NCBI RefSeq assembly: GCF_004006235.1
Contig: NZ_CP034753.1
Location: 3,162,001 to 3,226,000 of the forward strand
Reading direction: 5' to 3'
Length of the DNA stretch: 64,000 nt
Source of the DNA: Agromyces sp. LHK192
Lineage (GTDB): Bacteria; Actinomycetota; Actinomycetes; Actinomycetales; Microbacteriaceae
The notes beneath the pieces are model-generated. The model searched no databases, was not told where the DNA came from, and was given only the letters and a program-made list of their open reading frames with translations. Of the stretch, positions 1 through 8,676 are shown one piece after another (position 1 is the first letter of the stretch; each line of letters opens with the position of its first letter). Made by a program: the position numbers and the translations under genes.

Positions 1-591
1 GTAGACGTGCACGTTGGGCCCGAGGTCGCCGCCGCCCTCGATCTCCTCACCGGGATCGGTCGGGTCGGTGGGATCCGTGGGGTCGGTCGAGCCGCCGCCC
101 GGGATGCCGAACACGCGCGCCTCCCAGAGCGAATAGCCGTACCCCGTGCCGCGCTTGGTGAAGTCGAGCTTCACGTAGCGGCCGTCGCCGTCGAGCGGCA
201 CGGTCTGGGTGCCGCCGCGCCCGCCGACGACCTGGCCGACGGTCTCCCATGCCGACCCGTCGTCGGAGGCGAGCACGCGGAAGTCCGCGCCGTAGGCGCC
301 CTCCCAGACCAGCTCGATGCGGTCGAGGTCGGCGCTCTCGCCGAGGTCGACCTGCAACCACTGCGGGTCCCTGAACGTGCTCGACCACCGGGTGCCGAGG
401 TCGCCGTCGACCGCCGCCCGGGCGGGCGTGTAGTCGGGGTTCTCGACCGACGACGCGGTCACCGTGCGTCCCTGCGACAGGAGTTCGGCTTCGGCCGCCG
501 CCGCGGGGGCGACCGCTGCGAAGCCGGTGCCGACGACGGCTGCCGCCGTGATCGCCGCGAGCGCGGCGGTGCGAGGCATCCGGCCGTTCAT
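1..591 (-). CDS. Secreted CBM32 (F5/8 type C) protein, 3' end outside window
   Basis: Open frame of 197 codons running off the left edge. It starts at an ATG whose first four bases (ATGA) overlap the stop of the upstream gene, so translational coupling is likely. Residues 1-34 form a Sec signal peptide ending in an AAAAEA region. Residues ~38-170 are an F5/8 type C (discoidin, CBM32) carbohydrate-binding domain (TASSVENPDYTPAR, DPQWLQVDLGE). A Thr-Asp-Pro linker follows, then the start of another module (GPNVHVY) that the edge cuts off. The catalytic function, if any, lies outside the window. Its CBM32 is closely similar to those of the next two genes, so it is probably an exported polysaccharide-active protein. 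Confidence 0.85.
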   Translation of the reverse strand, partial: MNGRMPRTAALAAITAAAVVGTGFAAVAPAAAAEAELLSQGRTVTASSVENPDYTPARAAVDGDLGTRWSSTFRDPQWLQVDLGESADLDRIELVWEGAYGADFRVLASDDGSAWETVGQVVGGRGGTQTVPLDGDGRYVKLDFTKRGTGYGYSLWEARVFGIPGGGSTDPTDPTDPTDPGEEIEGGGDLGPNVHVY

Positions 592-2042
592 CGTGCACCT
601 CCCGGCAGGGTCGGCGGCAGCAGCTCGAAGCTCTCGTCGAGCACGCCGCCGCGATGCGGCTTGTACTGGTCGAAGCCGCTCGGGTTGCACTGGAGTCCGC
701 CGTTGATGCAGTGCTCGACGAGCCGTTCGAGCACCTCGGGCTCCCACGCGTTCACGAAGTCGTAGTGCCACGACTGGTCGCTGCCGCTGGAGAGCCGGAC
801 GTCGGACAGGTCGCCGGACACCGGCCAGGCGATCTTGAACTCGATCATCGGCACCGCGATCGGGTGCGACATCGGGCACTGCCCGTTCACGGGGTACGCC
901 ATGTGCGGGCCGTGCCCCATCTCCGCCGCCGACTGCGGGGTCAGGTGCATGCCGTCCCAGCAGGACGGCGCCTGGTAGCGGATGTTGAGCTCGGTGCCCG
1001 GGTCGCAGTAGTCGGGGATGCTCCAGCTCTTCGAGATGCCACCGCACTCCCAGCCCTCGACGGCGCCGGGCGCCGTGCGGAACGAGTCGACCGTGGCCTT
1101 CATGTCGCCGGCGACGAACCGCAGTCCCTGCGGGAACGGCTGCACGGCCGTGTAGTCGTCGATGCCCGACTTGTAGTAGATCGTCATGGGGATGTCGGGC
1201 TCCACGGCCGTCGTCCCGTCGTACAGCGAGGGGAACCAGTACGAGGAGTGGTCCTGCGGCACCGTGCACGTCGAGTCGGGGTTCGCGAACAGCGTCTCGG
1301 GCGTCGAGAACGCGTTCGTCGACCGGTTGCCCACGAACGTGTGCAGGTGCGACGCGCCGGGCTGGCCCGGGAAGACGACCGGGTCGTCGGGCAGGTGGTG
1401 CGAGAAGGTGCAGTTCGCCTGGAACTCGTGGTGCGTGACCTCGTCGTTCCACGCCGGCGGATCGCCGGGATCGACGACGTCGCCGTCGCCGTAGACCGAG
1501 AACTCGAACAGCGAGTAGCCGTATCCCGTGCCGCGGTCGGTGGCGACGAGCTGCACGTATCGGCCGGAGCCGGTGAAGGAGAGCTCCTGCACGCCGCCCG
1601 TTCCCTCGGTCACGGCGGCGACCGTCGCCCAGGTCTGCGCGTCGTCGGAGACCTGCACGGTGAACGCGCGAGCGTACGCTGCCTCCCAGTCGAGCACGAC
1701 GCGTTCGAGCGGATGGCTCGCGCCGAGGTCGACGCGGAACCACTCGTCGTCGGTCGGGTTGCTCGCCCAGCGGGTCGATCGGTCGCCGTCGACGGCGAAC
1801 CGGGGGCCGAGGTTGCCGGCCTCGGAGCTCGAGGCAGCGGTCAGGGCGCCTCGGGAGAGCAGGGTCGCCGGCGCGGCGGCGGCCGTCTGCGTGGCGACGA
1901 GGGCGGTCGCCGCGACCGCGAGCGCGGCCAGTCCGGCGAGGGCGGTGGCGAAGCCGGCCGGTCGGCGGACGCCGCGCCTCGGCGGCGGTGCGCCGTCGGG
2001 TGCGGCGCCGAGCGGCGCGGGCATGGGGAGGTCGGTTGACAT
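588..2042 (-). CDS. Secreted CBM32 plus DUF1996 protein
   Basis: 484 residues. A positively charged N-terminus and hydrophobic stretch (~25-58) form a signal peptide. Residues ~60-185 are an F5/8 type C/CBM32 domain (AVDGDRSTRWAS, WFRVDLG). Residues ~195-475 match DUF1996, recognised by its His- and Cys-rich core (HEFQANCTFSHH, GASHLHTFVGN). DUF1996 is common in secreted fungal and actinobacterial proteins and has no settled activity; its conserved His and Cys could bind metal, but that is inference. The gene is translationally coupled (ATGA) to the downstream CBM32 gene. The CBM32 suggests cell-wall or plant glycan binding. Confidence 0.85.
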   Translation of the reverse strand: MSTDLPMPAPLGAAPDGAPPPRRGVRRPAGFATALAGLAALAVAATALVATQTAAAAPATLLSRGALTAASSSEAGNLGPRFAVDGDRSTRWASNPTDDEWFRVDLGASHPLERVVLDWEAAYARAFTVQVSDDAQTWATVAAVTEGTGGVQELSFTGSGRYVQLVATDRGTGYGYSLFEFSVYGDGDVVDPGDPPAWNDEVTHHEFQANCTFSHHLPDDPVVFPGQPGASHLHTFVGNRSTNAFSTPETLFANPDSTCTVPQDHSSYWFPSLYDGTTAVEPDIPMTIYYKSGIDDYTAVQPFPQGLRFVAGDMKATVDSFRTAPGAVEGWECGGISKSWSIPDYCDPGTELNIRYQAPSCWDGMHLTPQSAAEMGHGPHMAYPVNGQCPMSHPIAVPMIEFKIAWPVSGDLSDVRLSSGSDQSWHYDFVNAWEPEVLERLVEHCINGGLQCNPSGFDQYKPHRGGVLDESFELLPPTLPGGAR

Positions 2043-2228
2043 GAGGGTCCAGCTTCCTGGTCTCCGGGGCGGATGCCCCGGCGCACGCCCGTGATGCGGG
2101 CGCGCTCGATCGTGGTCGGCGGCCTGGGCCGCCCGGGTTCGGGTCGGCGCGCGCGGGGGCGCGCCTGCGACGGGGCGGGTCGATGCCCCGTGGTGGCGTG
2201 GGAACGGCCGGTGCGGACCGGCCCGTGC

Positions 2229-2260
2229 GGACCGGCCCGTCGGCGGCGACGGGCCGGTCC
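2229..2260 (-). terminator. Stem-loop terminator of the glycosidase gene
   Basis: Perfect 14-bp inverted repeat (2229-2242 with 2247-2260, 4-base loop) directly after the stop codon of the glycosidase gene on the minus strand. There is no clear T run, as is usual in this GC-rich DNA. A second copy of the left-arm sequence lies just upstream. Confidence 0.6.
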
Positions 2261-2267
2261 GAGACGA

Positions 2268-4544
2268 TCAGTTCGTCCTGAAGATGCCGGCCTCGAAGAG
2301 CGAGAAGCCCCAGTCGGTGCCGCGCTCGGTGAGGTCGAACCGGACGTACCTGGCGTTGCCCGCCGCGTCGAACTCGTCGATGCCGCCGTCGCCGCCGGTC
2401 ACGGTGTGGATCGTCGTCCAGTTCGCGCCGTCGTTCGAGACCTGCACGCGGTAGGACTTCGCGAACGCCGCCTCCCAGGTGAGCTGGAAATGGTCGAACG
2501 CGGTGGGCTGGCCGAGGTCGACCTGCAGCCATCCCGTGGCGCCCCACTCGCTGGACCACCGAGTGGCCTGCTGGCCGTCGAACGCGCGGCCCGGCGTGTA
2601 GTCGTCGCCCCACGTCTGGAAGCTCGACGCGGTCGCCGGCTTGCCGAGCGCCACGTTCACCCCGTCGACGGGCGGAGCGACCACCCGGAACGAGCGGGTC
2701 TCGACGCCGACGTTGCCCTGGCCGTCCTCGACGTACACGTACGCCTTCCAGACGCCCAGCTTCTGCGGCGCGGTGATCGTGATGCGGTTGCCGGCGCGCT
2801 GGTGCTCGACGTACTGCACGCCGCCGGCACCGTCGATGTACTTCGAGTTGACGAACGCGACGTACTCCAGCGGGTCGTTCTCGGGGTCGGTGACATCGAG
2901 CGTGAAGGTGAACGGCTTGCCGGCTTCGATCGCCCCCGATTCGGGGATGTCCATGTCGGTGATGCGCGGCGGCCGGTTGTCGTCTACCGCGGATCCGCCC
3001 CACATCTCGGCGACGGTGTAGTAGCCGAGGCGCTTGTTGCCGCCGGGGATCACGTTGAACCACACGCCGCCGAAGTCGCCCTCGAGGCCGAAGTGGAAGA
3101 ACGTCGCGCCGAGCGCCACGCCGTCGTGCTCGCGCAGGCACCGCCACGAGTCGAGGAGCGCCTGGCCCTTCTGGATGTCGGTGGGCTCGTCGGGCACGCC
3201 GTTCGCGTCGTCCGGGACCTCCCATTCGCCGGCCGCGCCGCCCTCGGTGACGATGTACGGCTTGTCGTAGCCGCCGTCGGTCCAGGTCTGCTCGATGTTG
3301 CAGACGTCGCCGTAGGAGTTCACGGCGAGCAGGTCGAGGGCCGGCGTGTTGACCCGGTAGTACGGCCAGGAGCCGGTCCACGCGTCGGTCGAGGTGACGG
3401 GGTGGTTCGGGTCGATCTGCTTGATCGCGACGGCGACCTCGTTGACGTAGGCGGCGTAGGCGTTGCGCTGCGCCTCGAGCACGTCGCCCGAGTAGCAGTT
3501 CTGCAGGCCGAGCAGCGACTCGTTGCCGACGTTCCACATCAGCACGGCCGGGTGCGACCGGTACGTCGTCACCTGGTTCAGGATGTCGGCCTTCGTCGTG
3601 GCCTTGTAGTTCGCGTCGGTCGTGTAGTCGATGCATCCTCCCGACCCGGGGCCTCCGCCCGGGAGGAGCCAGAACCCGTTGATGACCCGCACGCCGGCCA
3701 GTGCCGCGGCGTCGAGCAGCGGCTTCGTGTCCGCTCCGGTTCCCCAGGTCCGCGTGGTGTTGGCACCCATCGCGGTGAAGTCGTCGAGGTACTCGGCGGC
3801 CTCGCCGAACGACGGCCCCCAGGTGAAGCCCTTCACTGTGTACGGCTCGCCGTTCACCTCGAGCTCCCAGTCGCCGGAGCCGCCCACGACCTTCACGACG
3901 CTCGGCGTCGTGAACGGACCGGGCTCGTTCGGGTGACCCGGGTCGGGGATGGTCGGGTCGGGGATGGTCGGGTCGGTGGGGTCGGTGGGATCGGTGGGAT
4001 CGGTCGGGTCGGTCGGGCCGCCGCCTCCGGCGGTGCCGTAGACCGCGAACTCCCAGAGCGAGTAACCGTAGCCGTTCGCGCGCTGCGTGCCGAGCATGCG
4101 CACGAAGCGGCCCTCGCCGTCGACGTCGATCGACTGGGTGCCGCCCGGGCCGTTCGCGGTGGAGTGGAGGGTGGTCCACCCGCCGGTGCCGGTGTCGGAG
4201 ACCTGGAGCTCGAACGCCTTCGCGTACGCGCCCTCCCAGGTCAGGTCGATGCGGTCGATCGACGAGTCCTGGCCGAGGTCGACCTGCAGCCATTGCGGGT
4301 CGCTCCACTGGCTCGCCCACCTGGTCGCCGGGTCGCCGTCGACCGCGTTCCGGGCCGGCGTGTAGTCGGCGTTCTCCACGGAGGACGCCGTGGCCGGCTT
4401 GCCCTGCGAGAGGTTGACCGGCGCCGCCTGGGCGCCGGAGGGCACGAGCAGTGCCGCGGCGAGGGCGGCGACCGCCCCGACCGCGGCGAGCGCGATCCGG
4501 CGGGCCCTGGGGGGCGCGGCGGTCGGCATGGAATGGACGTTCAC
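2268..4544 (-). CDS. Secreted clan GH-A glycoside hydrolase with two CBM32 domains
   Basis: 758 residues from a GTG start with a GGGAG ribosome site 9 bases upstream; an internal ATG at 4529 has none. Order: signal peptide (~1-40), CBM32 (~42-175), Asp-Pro-Thr repeat linker, TIM-barrel glycosidase (~215-515), Ig-like domain (~530-630), second CBM32 (~635-758). The barrel has a NVGNE motif (proposed acid/base Glu) and a later VTEGG (proposed nucleophile). These are typical of clan GH-A families such as GH2, GH5 and GH72; the exact family and substrate are not assigned. Divergent from a LacI regulator with a palindromic operator between them, suggesting sugar-induced expression. Confidence 0.85.
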   Translation of the reverse strand: MNVHSMPTAAPPRARRIALAAVGAVAALAAALLVPSGAQAAPVNLSQGKPATASSVENADYTPARNAVDGDPATRWASQWSDPQWLQVDLGQDSSIDRIDLTWEGAYAKAFELQVSDTGTGGWTTLHSTANGPGGTQSIDVDGEGRFVRMLGTQRANGYGYSLWEFAVYGTAGGGGPTDPTDPTDPTDPTDPTIPDPTIPDPGHPNEPGPFTTPSVVKVVGGSGDWELEVNGEPYTVKGFTWGPSFGEAAEYLDDFTAMGANTTRTWGTGADTKPLLDAAALAGVRVINGFWLLPGGGPGSGGCIDYTTDANYKATTKADILNQVTTYRSHPAVLMWNVGNESLLGLQNCYSGDVLEAQRNAYAAYVNEVAVAIKQIDPNHPVTSTDAWTGSWPYYRVNTPALDLLAVNSYGDVCNIEQTWTDGGYDKPYIVTEGGAAGEWEVPDDANGVPDEPTDIQKGQALLDSWRCLREHDGVALGATFFHFGLEGDFGGVWFNVIPGGNKRLGYYTVAEMWGGSAVDDNRPPRITDMDIPESGAIEAGKPFTFTLDVTDPENDPLEYVAFVNSKYIDGAGGVQYVEHQRAGNRITITAPQKLGVWKAYVYVEDGQGNVGVETRSFRVVAPPVDGVNVALGKPATASSFQTWGDDYTPGRAFDGQQATRWSSEWGATGWLQVDLGQPTAFDHFQLTWEAAFAKSYRVQVSNDGANWTTIHTVTGGDGGIDEFDAAGNARYVRFDLTERGTDWGFSLFEAGIFRTN

Positions 4545-4969
4545 AGTGCTGGGTCTCCCGTTCCGCAGTCGATCCGCTGGGGATCGAACCGGTCATCTCT
4601 TCATTGAGCTGCACGCCGATGCTCGTGGCATCCGTGGGATAGCGCTCTTACCACCAGGGCTCCGAGTATTCACGGCGGTCTTGCCCCCTGTCAAGGGGAC
4701 AAGGCGAGCGGATGCGGCCTGCTCGGCACGCGTTGCGTTTCCGCGTGATCCGCATGATTCCGCAGAAGTCACGTCGAGCTCGCGCTCACCCGACCTTCGC
4801 CGACCGGTCCGACCCCGGCTGGGTCGCGCCGGGATCGCGCTCTCACGCCTCCCACGGAAAACAAGGGATCGGGGACCGAAACTCGATCCAGGCTGGGAAC
4901 CGTTCCCAATGGTGGAACCGGGAGCCAGCAATCCTCGGATCGCGCTTGCCCGAATGCTATGGTCGTGCG
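4545..4969. promoter_or_regulatory. Divergent control region between glycosidase and LacI genes
   Basis: 425 bases without a gene, less GC-rich than its surroundings. It contains the LacI-type operator at 4894-4908 and a second imperfect palindrome at 4680-4703 (9-base arms CTTGCCCCC and GGGGACAAG, one mismatch, 6-base centre). It should hold the promoters of both divergent genes; no convincing -35/-10 pair could be fixed by eye. Confidence 0.55.
4894..4908. promoter_or_regulatory. LacI-family operator (perfect palindrome)
   Basis: TGGGAACCGTTCCCA: perfect 7-base arms around one central base, 62 bases before the LacI start codon. The form resembles known actinobacterial LacI-family sites such as the CebR box (TGGGAGCGCTCCCA). 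It probably binds the adjacent regulator and controls it, the glycosidase gene, or both. Confidence 0.7.
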
Positions 4970-6010
4970 ATGGACACTCCAGCGGCGCGGATCCCGACCC
5001 TCGACGACGTCGCGCGCGTCGCCGGCGTCTCCCGGGCGACCGTCTCCCGCGCGCTGCGAGACACCCGACGCGTCGCCCCGGAACTCAAGGAACTCGTCGG
5101 GCGCGCCGTCGCCGAGACCGGCTACGTGCCCAACCGCGCCGCCCGCACCCTGGCCGGCGGCCGCACCGGCAGCGTCGTCGTCGCCGTGACCGGCGCATCG
5201 GCCTCCGACTTCGGCGACGACGGCCACGACATGTTCGGCGACCCGTTCTTCAGCCGCGTCATCGGCGGCCTCATCCGCACGCTCCGCGTGCTCGAACGCC
5301 AGCCGCTGCTCATGGTCGTCGACCGGCCGGCAGACCGCGACGAGGTGCTGAACCTCGTCCGGCACGGCGCAGCCGACGGCGCGCTCCTGGTGTCCACCCA
5401 GGCCGACGACCCGCTGCCCGCCTCGTTCGCCGCGGCGAGGCTGCCCGCCGTGTCGTTCGCGCGACCCGCGGGCGGCGCACCGCTCAGCTTCGTCGACGTC
5501 GCCAACCACGACGGCGGCCGGTTCGCGGCCGAACACCTGGCGACCCGCGACCGGCGCCGGGTGGCGGTCATCACCGGCCCGCCCGGAGTCCTGAGCGGGG
5601 AGGACCGGGTGCGCGGGTTCGTCGACGCCATGGCCCGGCGCGGCCAGCCGTTCCCCCCGACGGCGATCGGCGACTACACCCTGGAGAGCGGCGAGCGTGC
5701 GATGGCCGAACTCCTCGCCGCCGACCCGTCGATCGACGGGGTGTTCGCCGGCAACGACCTCATGGCGCTCGGGGCGATGCATGCGATCCAGGCAACGGGC
5801 CGCCGCGTGCCCGACGACGTGGCGGTCGTGGGGTTCGACGATTCGGCCATCGCGACCATCGCCCGCCCGATGCTGACGACCGTGCGCCAACCGATCGAGG
5901 AGATGGCCGCCGAGATGGCTCGCGCGCTCGTCGCCCGCCTCGACGAGCCCGGCGCGGCGCCGGCATCCGTCGTGCTCGAACCCGTGCTCGTCGTCCGCGC
6001 GTCCGCCTGA
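4970..6010 (+). CDS. LacI-family transcriptional regulator
   Basis: 346 residues from the ATG at 4970; the frame stays open upstream, but the operator at 4894-4908 lies there and the protein matches the family from this Met. Residues ~8-60 are the LacI helix-turn-helix (TLDDVARVAGVSRATVSRAL) with a hinge helix (NRAARTLAGG). Residues ~65-345 are a periplasmic-binding-protein-like sugar-sensing domain (VFAGNDLMALGA). It very likely represses the divergent CBM32/glycosidase genes until an oligosaccharide inducer binds. The inducer is unknown. Confidence 0.93.
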   Translation: MDTPAARIPTLDDVARVAGVSRATVSRALRDTRRVAPELKELVGRAVAETGYVPNRAARTLAGGRTGSVVVAVTGASASDFGDDGHDMFGDPFFSRVIGGLIRTLRVLERQPLLMVVDRPADRDEVLNLVRHGAADGALLVSTQADDPLPASFAAARLPAVSFARPAGGAPLSFVDVANHDGGRFAAEHLATRDRRRVAVITGPPGVLSGEDRVRGFVDAMARRGQPFPPTAIGDYTLESGERAMAELLAADPSIDGVFAGNDLMALGAMHAIQATGRRVPDDVAVVGFDDSAIATIARPMLTTVRQPIEEMAAEMARALVARLDEPGAAPASVVLEPVLVVRASA

Positions 6011-6032
6011 CGGCGGCGAGCACCGTTCGGCG

Positions 6033-6611
6033 TCAGCGCAGCGCGCCGACCGAGGCGAGCGCCTGTCGCACGAGCACGCCGCGACCGCCCTCGAGTTCGT
6101 CGCCGACGGCCGGTGAGACGGCCTCCTGCGGCGGCATCCACGTGACCTCCAGCGCGTCCTGGCGCGGTTCGCAGGTGCCGGTCACCGGCACCACGTAGAC
6201 CAGCGACACGGCGTGCTGGCGTTCGTCGGTGAACGGCGTGATGCCGGGCAGGGGGAAGTACTCGGCGACCGAGGCGGGCACCGGGCTCGCGGGCAGCAGG
6301 GGGAACGCCATCGGCCCGAGGTCCTTCTCGAGGTGGCGGAACAGCGCGTCGCGCACGGTCTCGCCGTACATCACGCGGCCGGAGACGAGCGTTCGGGTCA
6401 TCTCGCCCACGGCGTTCGCCCGCAGCAGCAGGCCGACCTCGGTGACCTGGCCGAGCCCGTCGACGCGGACCGGCACGGCCTCGACGTACAGCAGCGGCAA
6501 CCGGCCGCGGATCTCGGCGAGCTCGAGGTCGCTGAGCCAGCCCGGGTTGGTCGGCGGCTGCTGCTGGGGCTCGTCGTCGCGCCAGTCGGGGTCCGGGGTG
6601 CGTACGCTCAT
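6033..6611 (-). CDS. Nudix-hydrolase-like protein (DUF4916)
   Basis: 192 residues from the ATG at 6611. The protein resembles actinobacterial DUF4916, a distant Nudix relative with the fold but a degenerate Nudix box; I do not see a complete GX5EX7REUXEEXGU signature. Conserved stretches include LLLRANAVGEMTRTLVSGR and ITPFTDERQHAVSLVYVVPV. Substrate and activity are unknown. Single gene, divergent from the membrane-protein gene at 6682. Confidence 0.75.
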   Translation of the reverse strand: MSVRTPDPDWRDDEPQQQPPTNPGWLSDLELAEIRGRLPLLYVEAVPVRVDGLGQVTEVGLLLRANAVGEMTRTLVSGRVMYGETVRDALFRHLEKDLGPMAFPLLPASPVPASVAEYFPLPGITPFTDERQHAVSLVYVVPVTGTCEPRQDALEVTWMPPQEAVSPAVGDELEGGRGVLVRQALASVGALR

Positions 6612-6681
6612 GCCTCGATTCTGCCCCACGGACGATGCCGGACCTTGTTCGAACGGCCGTCGGTCTGATTCACTTGACTCC

Positions 6682-7152
6682 ATGGAAAGTGACTCTGGTG
6701 ATCGTTCGGACGCCGCGGCCCACGCGCGCACGGCGCTGAAGGCCATCGGCGACGATCGCAGCCGCATCGGCGAACTGATGACCGCCGAAACCCGCTGGGC
6801 CGCTCCCGCGCAGGGCGCCGGTGCGGCGCTGCTCGTCGCGGCCCCGGCGGCCGGATTGCAGTGGGCGTGGCTGCTGTTCGTCGCGAGCACCTCGGTCTTC
6901 ATCGGGGTCGAGCTGCTCTTCCGCAGACGCAGCGGCCTCTCCGTCACGCGTCCGGCCGGACCGAACGGTCTCGCGCTGCTGATCGCGCTGGCCCTCCTGC
7001 TGCTCGGCTCACTCGGTGCGAGTCTCGCACTCGCCGTCCTCGGTCTTGACGGTTGGGTTCTCGTGGTCGCCGCAGGAGCGGGCATCGTGTTCGCACTCGG
7101 CACCGTGGCCTACGACCGTGTGTACGCGGCGGAGGTGCTCCGTGCGGGCTGA
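6682..7152 (+). CDS. Small integral membrane protein
   Basis: 156 residues. Residues 1-40 are soluble and charged. About four hydrophobic helices follow (near 47-64, 66-82, 100-123 and 126-147), separated by the basic loop RRRSGLSVTR. No enzyme motif is visible. The 3' end overlaps the winged-helix regulator gene by 11 bases. Membrane protein plus small MarR/PadR-like regulator is a common actinobacterial pair in which the regulator controls its partner; the partner's function is unknown here. Confidence 0.75.
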   Translation: MESDSGDRSDAAAHARTALKAIGDDRSRIGELMTAETRWAAPAQGAGAALLVAAPAAGLQWAWLLFVASTSVFIGVELLFRRRSGLSVTRPAGPNGLALLIALALLLLGSLGASLALAVLGLDGWVLVVAAGAGIVFALGTVAYDRVYAAEVLRAG

Positions 7153-7444
7153 GCCCCGCTTCGACGAGACGATCCACGCGCCGACGCGGCTGCGCCTGTG
7201 CGCGATGCTCCGTCCGCTCGACGACGCCGCCTTCTCCACGGTCGCCGCGACGCTCGGGCTCAGCGAGGCGAATCTCTCGAAGACCGTGCGGAACCTCGTC
7301 GAACTCGGCTACCTCACCACCAGCAAGCAGGCTTCCCCGCATCGTGCCGATGCACGCCGGACCACCACGATCGGTCTCACCGCGCTCGGCCGTCGTGCCT
7401 TCGACGGACACCTGGCGGCACTGCACGAGATGGCCGGAGCGTAG
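7142..7444 (+). CDS. Winged-helix transcriptional regulator (MarR-like)
   Basis: 100 residues from a GTG start inside the end of the preceding gene. The single winged-helix domain covers nearly the whole protein (IHAPTRLRLCAML, LGLSEANLSKTVRNLVELGY, TTIGLTALGRRAF). This matches the small 'transcriptional regulator' families with HTH_34/MarR-like folds. It is co-transcribed with the upstream membrane protein and probably regulates that operon. No ligand-binding domain is present. Confidence 0.88.
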   Translation: MRAEPRFDETIHAPTRLRLCAMLRPLDDAAFSTVAATLGLSEANLSKTVRNLVELGYLTTSKQASPHRADARRTTTIGLTALGRRAFDGHLAALHEMAGA

Positions 7445-7484
7445 CGCCGCGGCCGGGTGCGACGCAGCCGGGTACGATGCCGGG

Positions 7485-8117
7485 ATGCGCATCGACGACG
7501 ACGCCGTCCTCTGGTCGGCCTCAGAGGCCGACCGCGAGGGGCGGCCGCTGCTCGTGCTCCTGCACGGCTACAACTCGCACGAGGGCGACCTGTTCGGGCT
7601 CGCTCCGTACCTGCCCCTCGAACCCGTGATCGCGTCGCTGCGCGCCCCGATCGCGGCCGACTTCGGCTACGCCTGGTTCCCGCTGGTCGGGGACGGCCTC
7701 GAGCGCGCCCTCGACCAGGCGGATGCCGCGACGACGGCCGTGCTCGACTGGCTCGAGCGGGCCGCGCCGGGAGTGGCATCCGTCGGGTTGATCGGATTCT
7801 CGCAGGGCGGCGCCATGGCGCTGGAACTGCTGCGTCGCGAACCCGCGCGCTTCGCCTACGCGGTGAGCCTCGCCGGTTTCGCACTGGCCGGCGAACGCGA
7901 CGGCGACGAACAGCTCGCCGAGGTGCGCCCGCCGGTGTTCTGGGGTCGGGGCTCGGTCGACGCCGTCATCCCCGCGGACCGCGTCGAGCACACCGCCGAA
8001 TGGCTTCCCGAGCACGTCGACCTGGACTCGCGCATCTACGAGGGCGTCGGCCACTCGGTGTCGGAGGCGGAACTCGCGGACGTGACGGCGTTCGTGCGGG
8101 CGCGGTACGCGGCCTGA
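7485..8117 (+). CDS. Alpha/beta hydrolase (phospholipase/carboxylesterase family)
   Basis: 210 residues with the compact carboxylesterase/thioesterase layout: oxyanion-hole segment LLHGYNSHEGDL (~28-39), nucleophile elbow GFSQGG (~104-109), an Asp region GSVDAVIP (~163-170) and catalytic His in GVGHSVS (~187-193). No signal peptide, so cytosolic. The likely reaction is hydrolysis of short-chain or acyl esters; the natural substrate cannot be read from sequence. It lies 40 bases after the regulator gene on the same strand, so possibly in one transcript. Confidence 0.85.
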   Translation: MRIDDDAVLWSASEADREGRPLLVLLHGYNSHEGDLFGLAPYLPLEPVIASLRAPIAADFGYAWFPLVGDGLERALDQADAATTAVLDWLERAAPGVASVGLIGFSQGGAMALELLRREPARFAYAVSLAGFALAGERDGDEQLAEVRPPVFWGRGSVDAVIPADRVEHTAEWLPEHVDLDSRIYEGVGHSVSEAELADVTAFVRARYAA

Positions 8118-8166
8118 CCGACGCGAGCCCACGCACGCGGGGCCGGTCTGACCGGCGGCCGAGGGG

Positions 8167-8574
8167 TCAGACCCCGCCGCCTCCGGATGCCCCGTCGGCC
8201 TCGCGACGTGCGGCCCGCTCCTTGTCGCGGTCGGCGACGCGCACCTTCTCGGCGCGCACCGCGGCCTGCGTCGCCCGCTCGGCGACGAGCCACTCGGGGG
8301 GCGCCGCCAGCAGCGCCTTGATCTCGGCCGTGGTCAGCGGATCGGTGATGCCCGCGCGGGCGAGGCCCGAGTTCGAGACTCCGAGCTTCTCGGCGACGAC
8401 GCGCTTCGGGTGCGGCCCCTCGCGGCGGAGGGTCGCGAGCCACTCGGGCGGGTCGGACTGGAGCGCCGCGAACTCCTCGCGCGAGACCGTGCCGTCGCGG
8501 AACGACTCGGGGGTCGCCTCGAGGAGGATGCCGAGCTTCTTCGCCGCGGTCTCGGGTTTCATCGTCTGGCTCAC
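8167..8574 (-). CDS. DUF5997 family protein
   Basis: 135 residues. The N-terminal ~100 residues (MKPETAAKKLGILL, REEFAALQSDPPEWL, GPHPKRVVAEKLGVSNSGLA) match the actinobacterial DUF5997 family, a small helical protein with repeated PPEWL motifs. The C-terminal ~35 residues are charged and low-complexity. The function is unknown. It is downstream of the M1 peptidase gene but separated from it by a strong stem-loop. Confidence 0.8.
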   Translation of the reverse strand: MSQTMKPETAAKKLGILLEATPESFRDGTVSREEFAALQSDPPEWLATLRREGPHPKRVVAEKLGVSNSGLARAGITDPLTTAEIKALLAAPPEWLVAERATQAAVRAEKVRVADRDKERAARREADGASGGGGV

Positions 8575-8611
8575 CCTCCAACGGTAGCCGATGCATCCGA
8601 GACGACGACGG

Positions 8612-8658
8612 CGAGGCCGCCGGCCGCGACCCTCATGGAGTCACGGCCGGCGGCCTCG
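8612..8658 (-). terminator. Stem-loop terminator after the M1 peptidase gene
   Basis: Perfect 15-bp inverted repeat (8612-8626 with 8644-8658, 17-base loop), 18 bases after the M1 peptidase stop on the minus strand. It separates that gene from the DUF5997 gene. Confidence 0.65.
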
Positions 8659-8676
8659 AGCGCGGAACCGGACTGC

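Noticed and set aside
2073..4607. Long plus-strand open frame opposite the glycosidase gene
   Set aside because: Arg/Val/Gly-rich shadow frame; the opposite strand has a clear multi-domain secreted enzyme with a ribosome site.
4563..4660. tRNA-like sequence on the minus strand (GGTTCGATCC and GGTGGTAAGAGC motifs)
   Set aside because: The T-arm does not pair beyond two bases and no acceptor or anticodon stem can be formed; chance resemblance or an old remnant at most.
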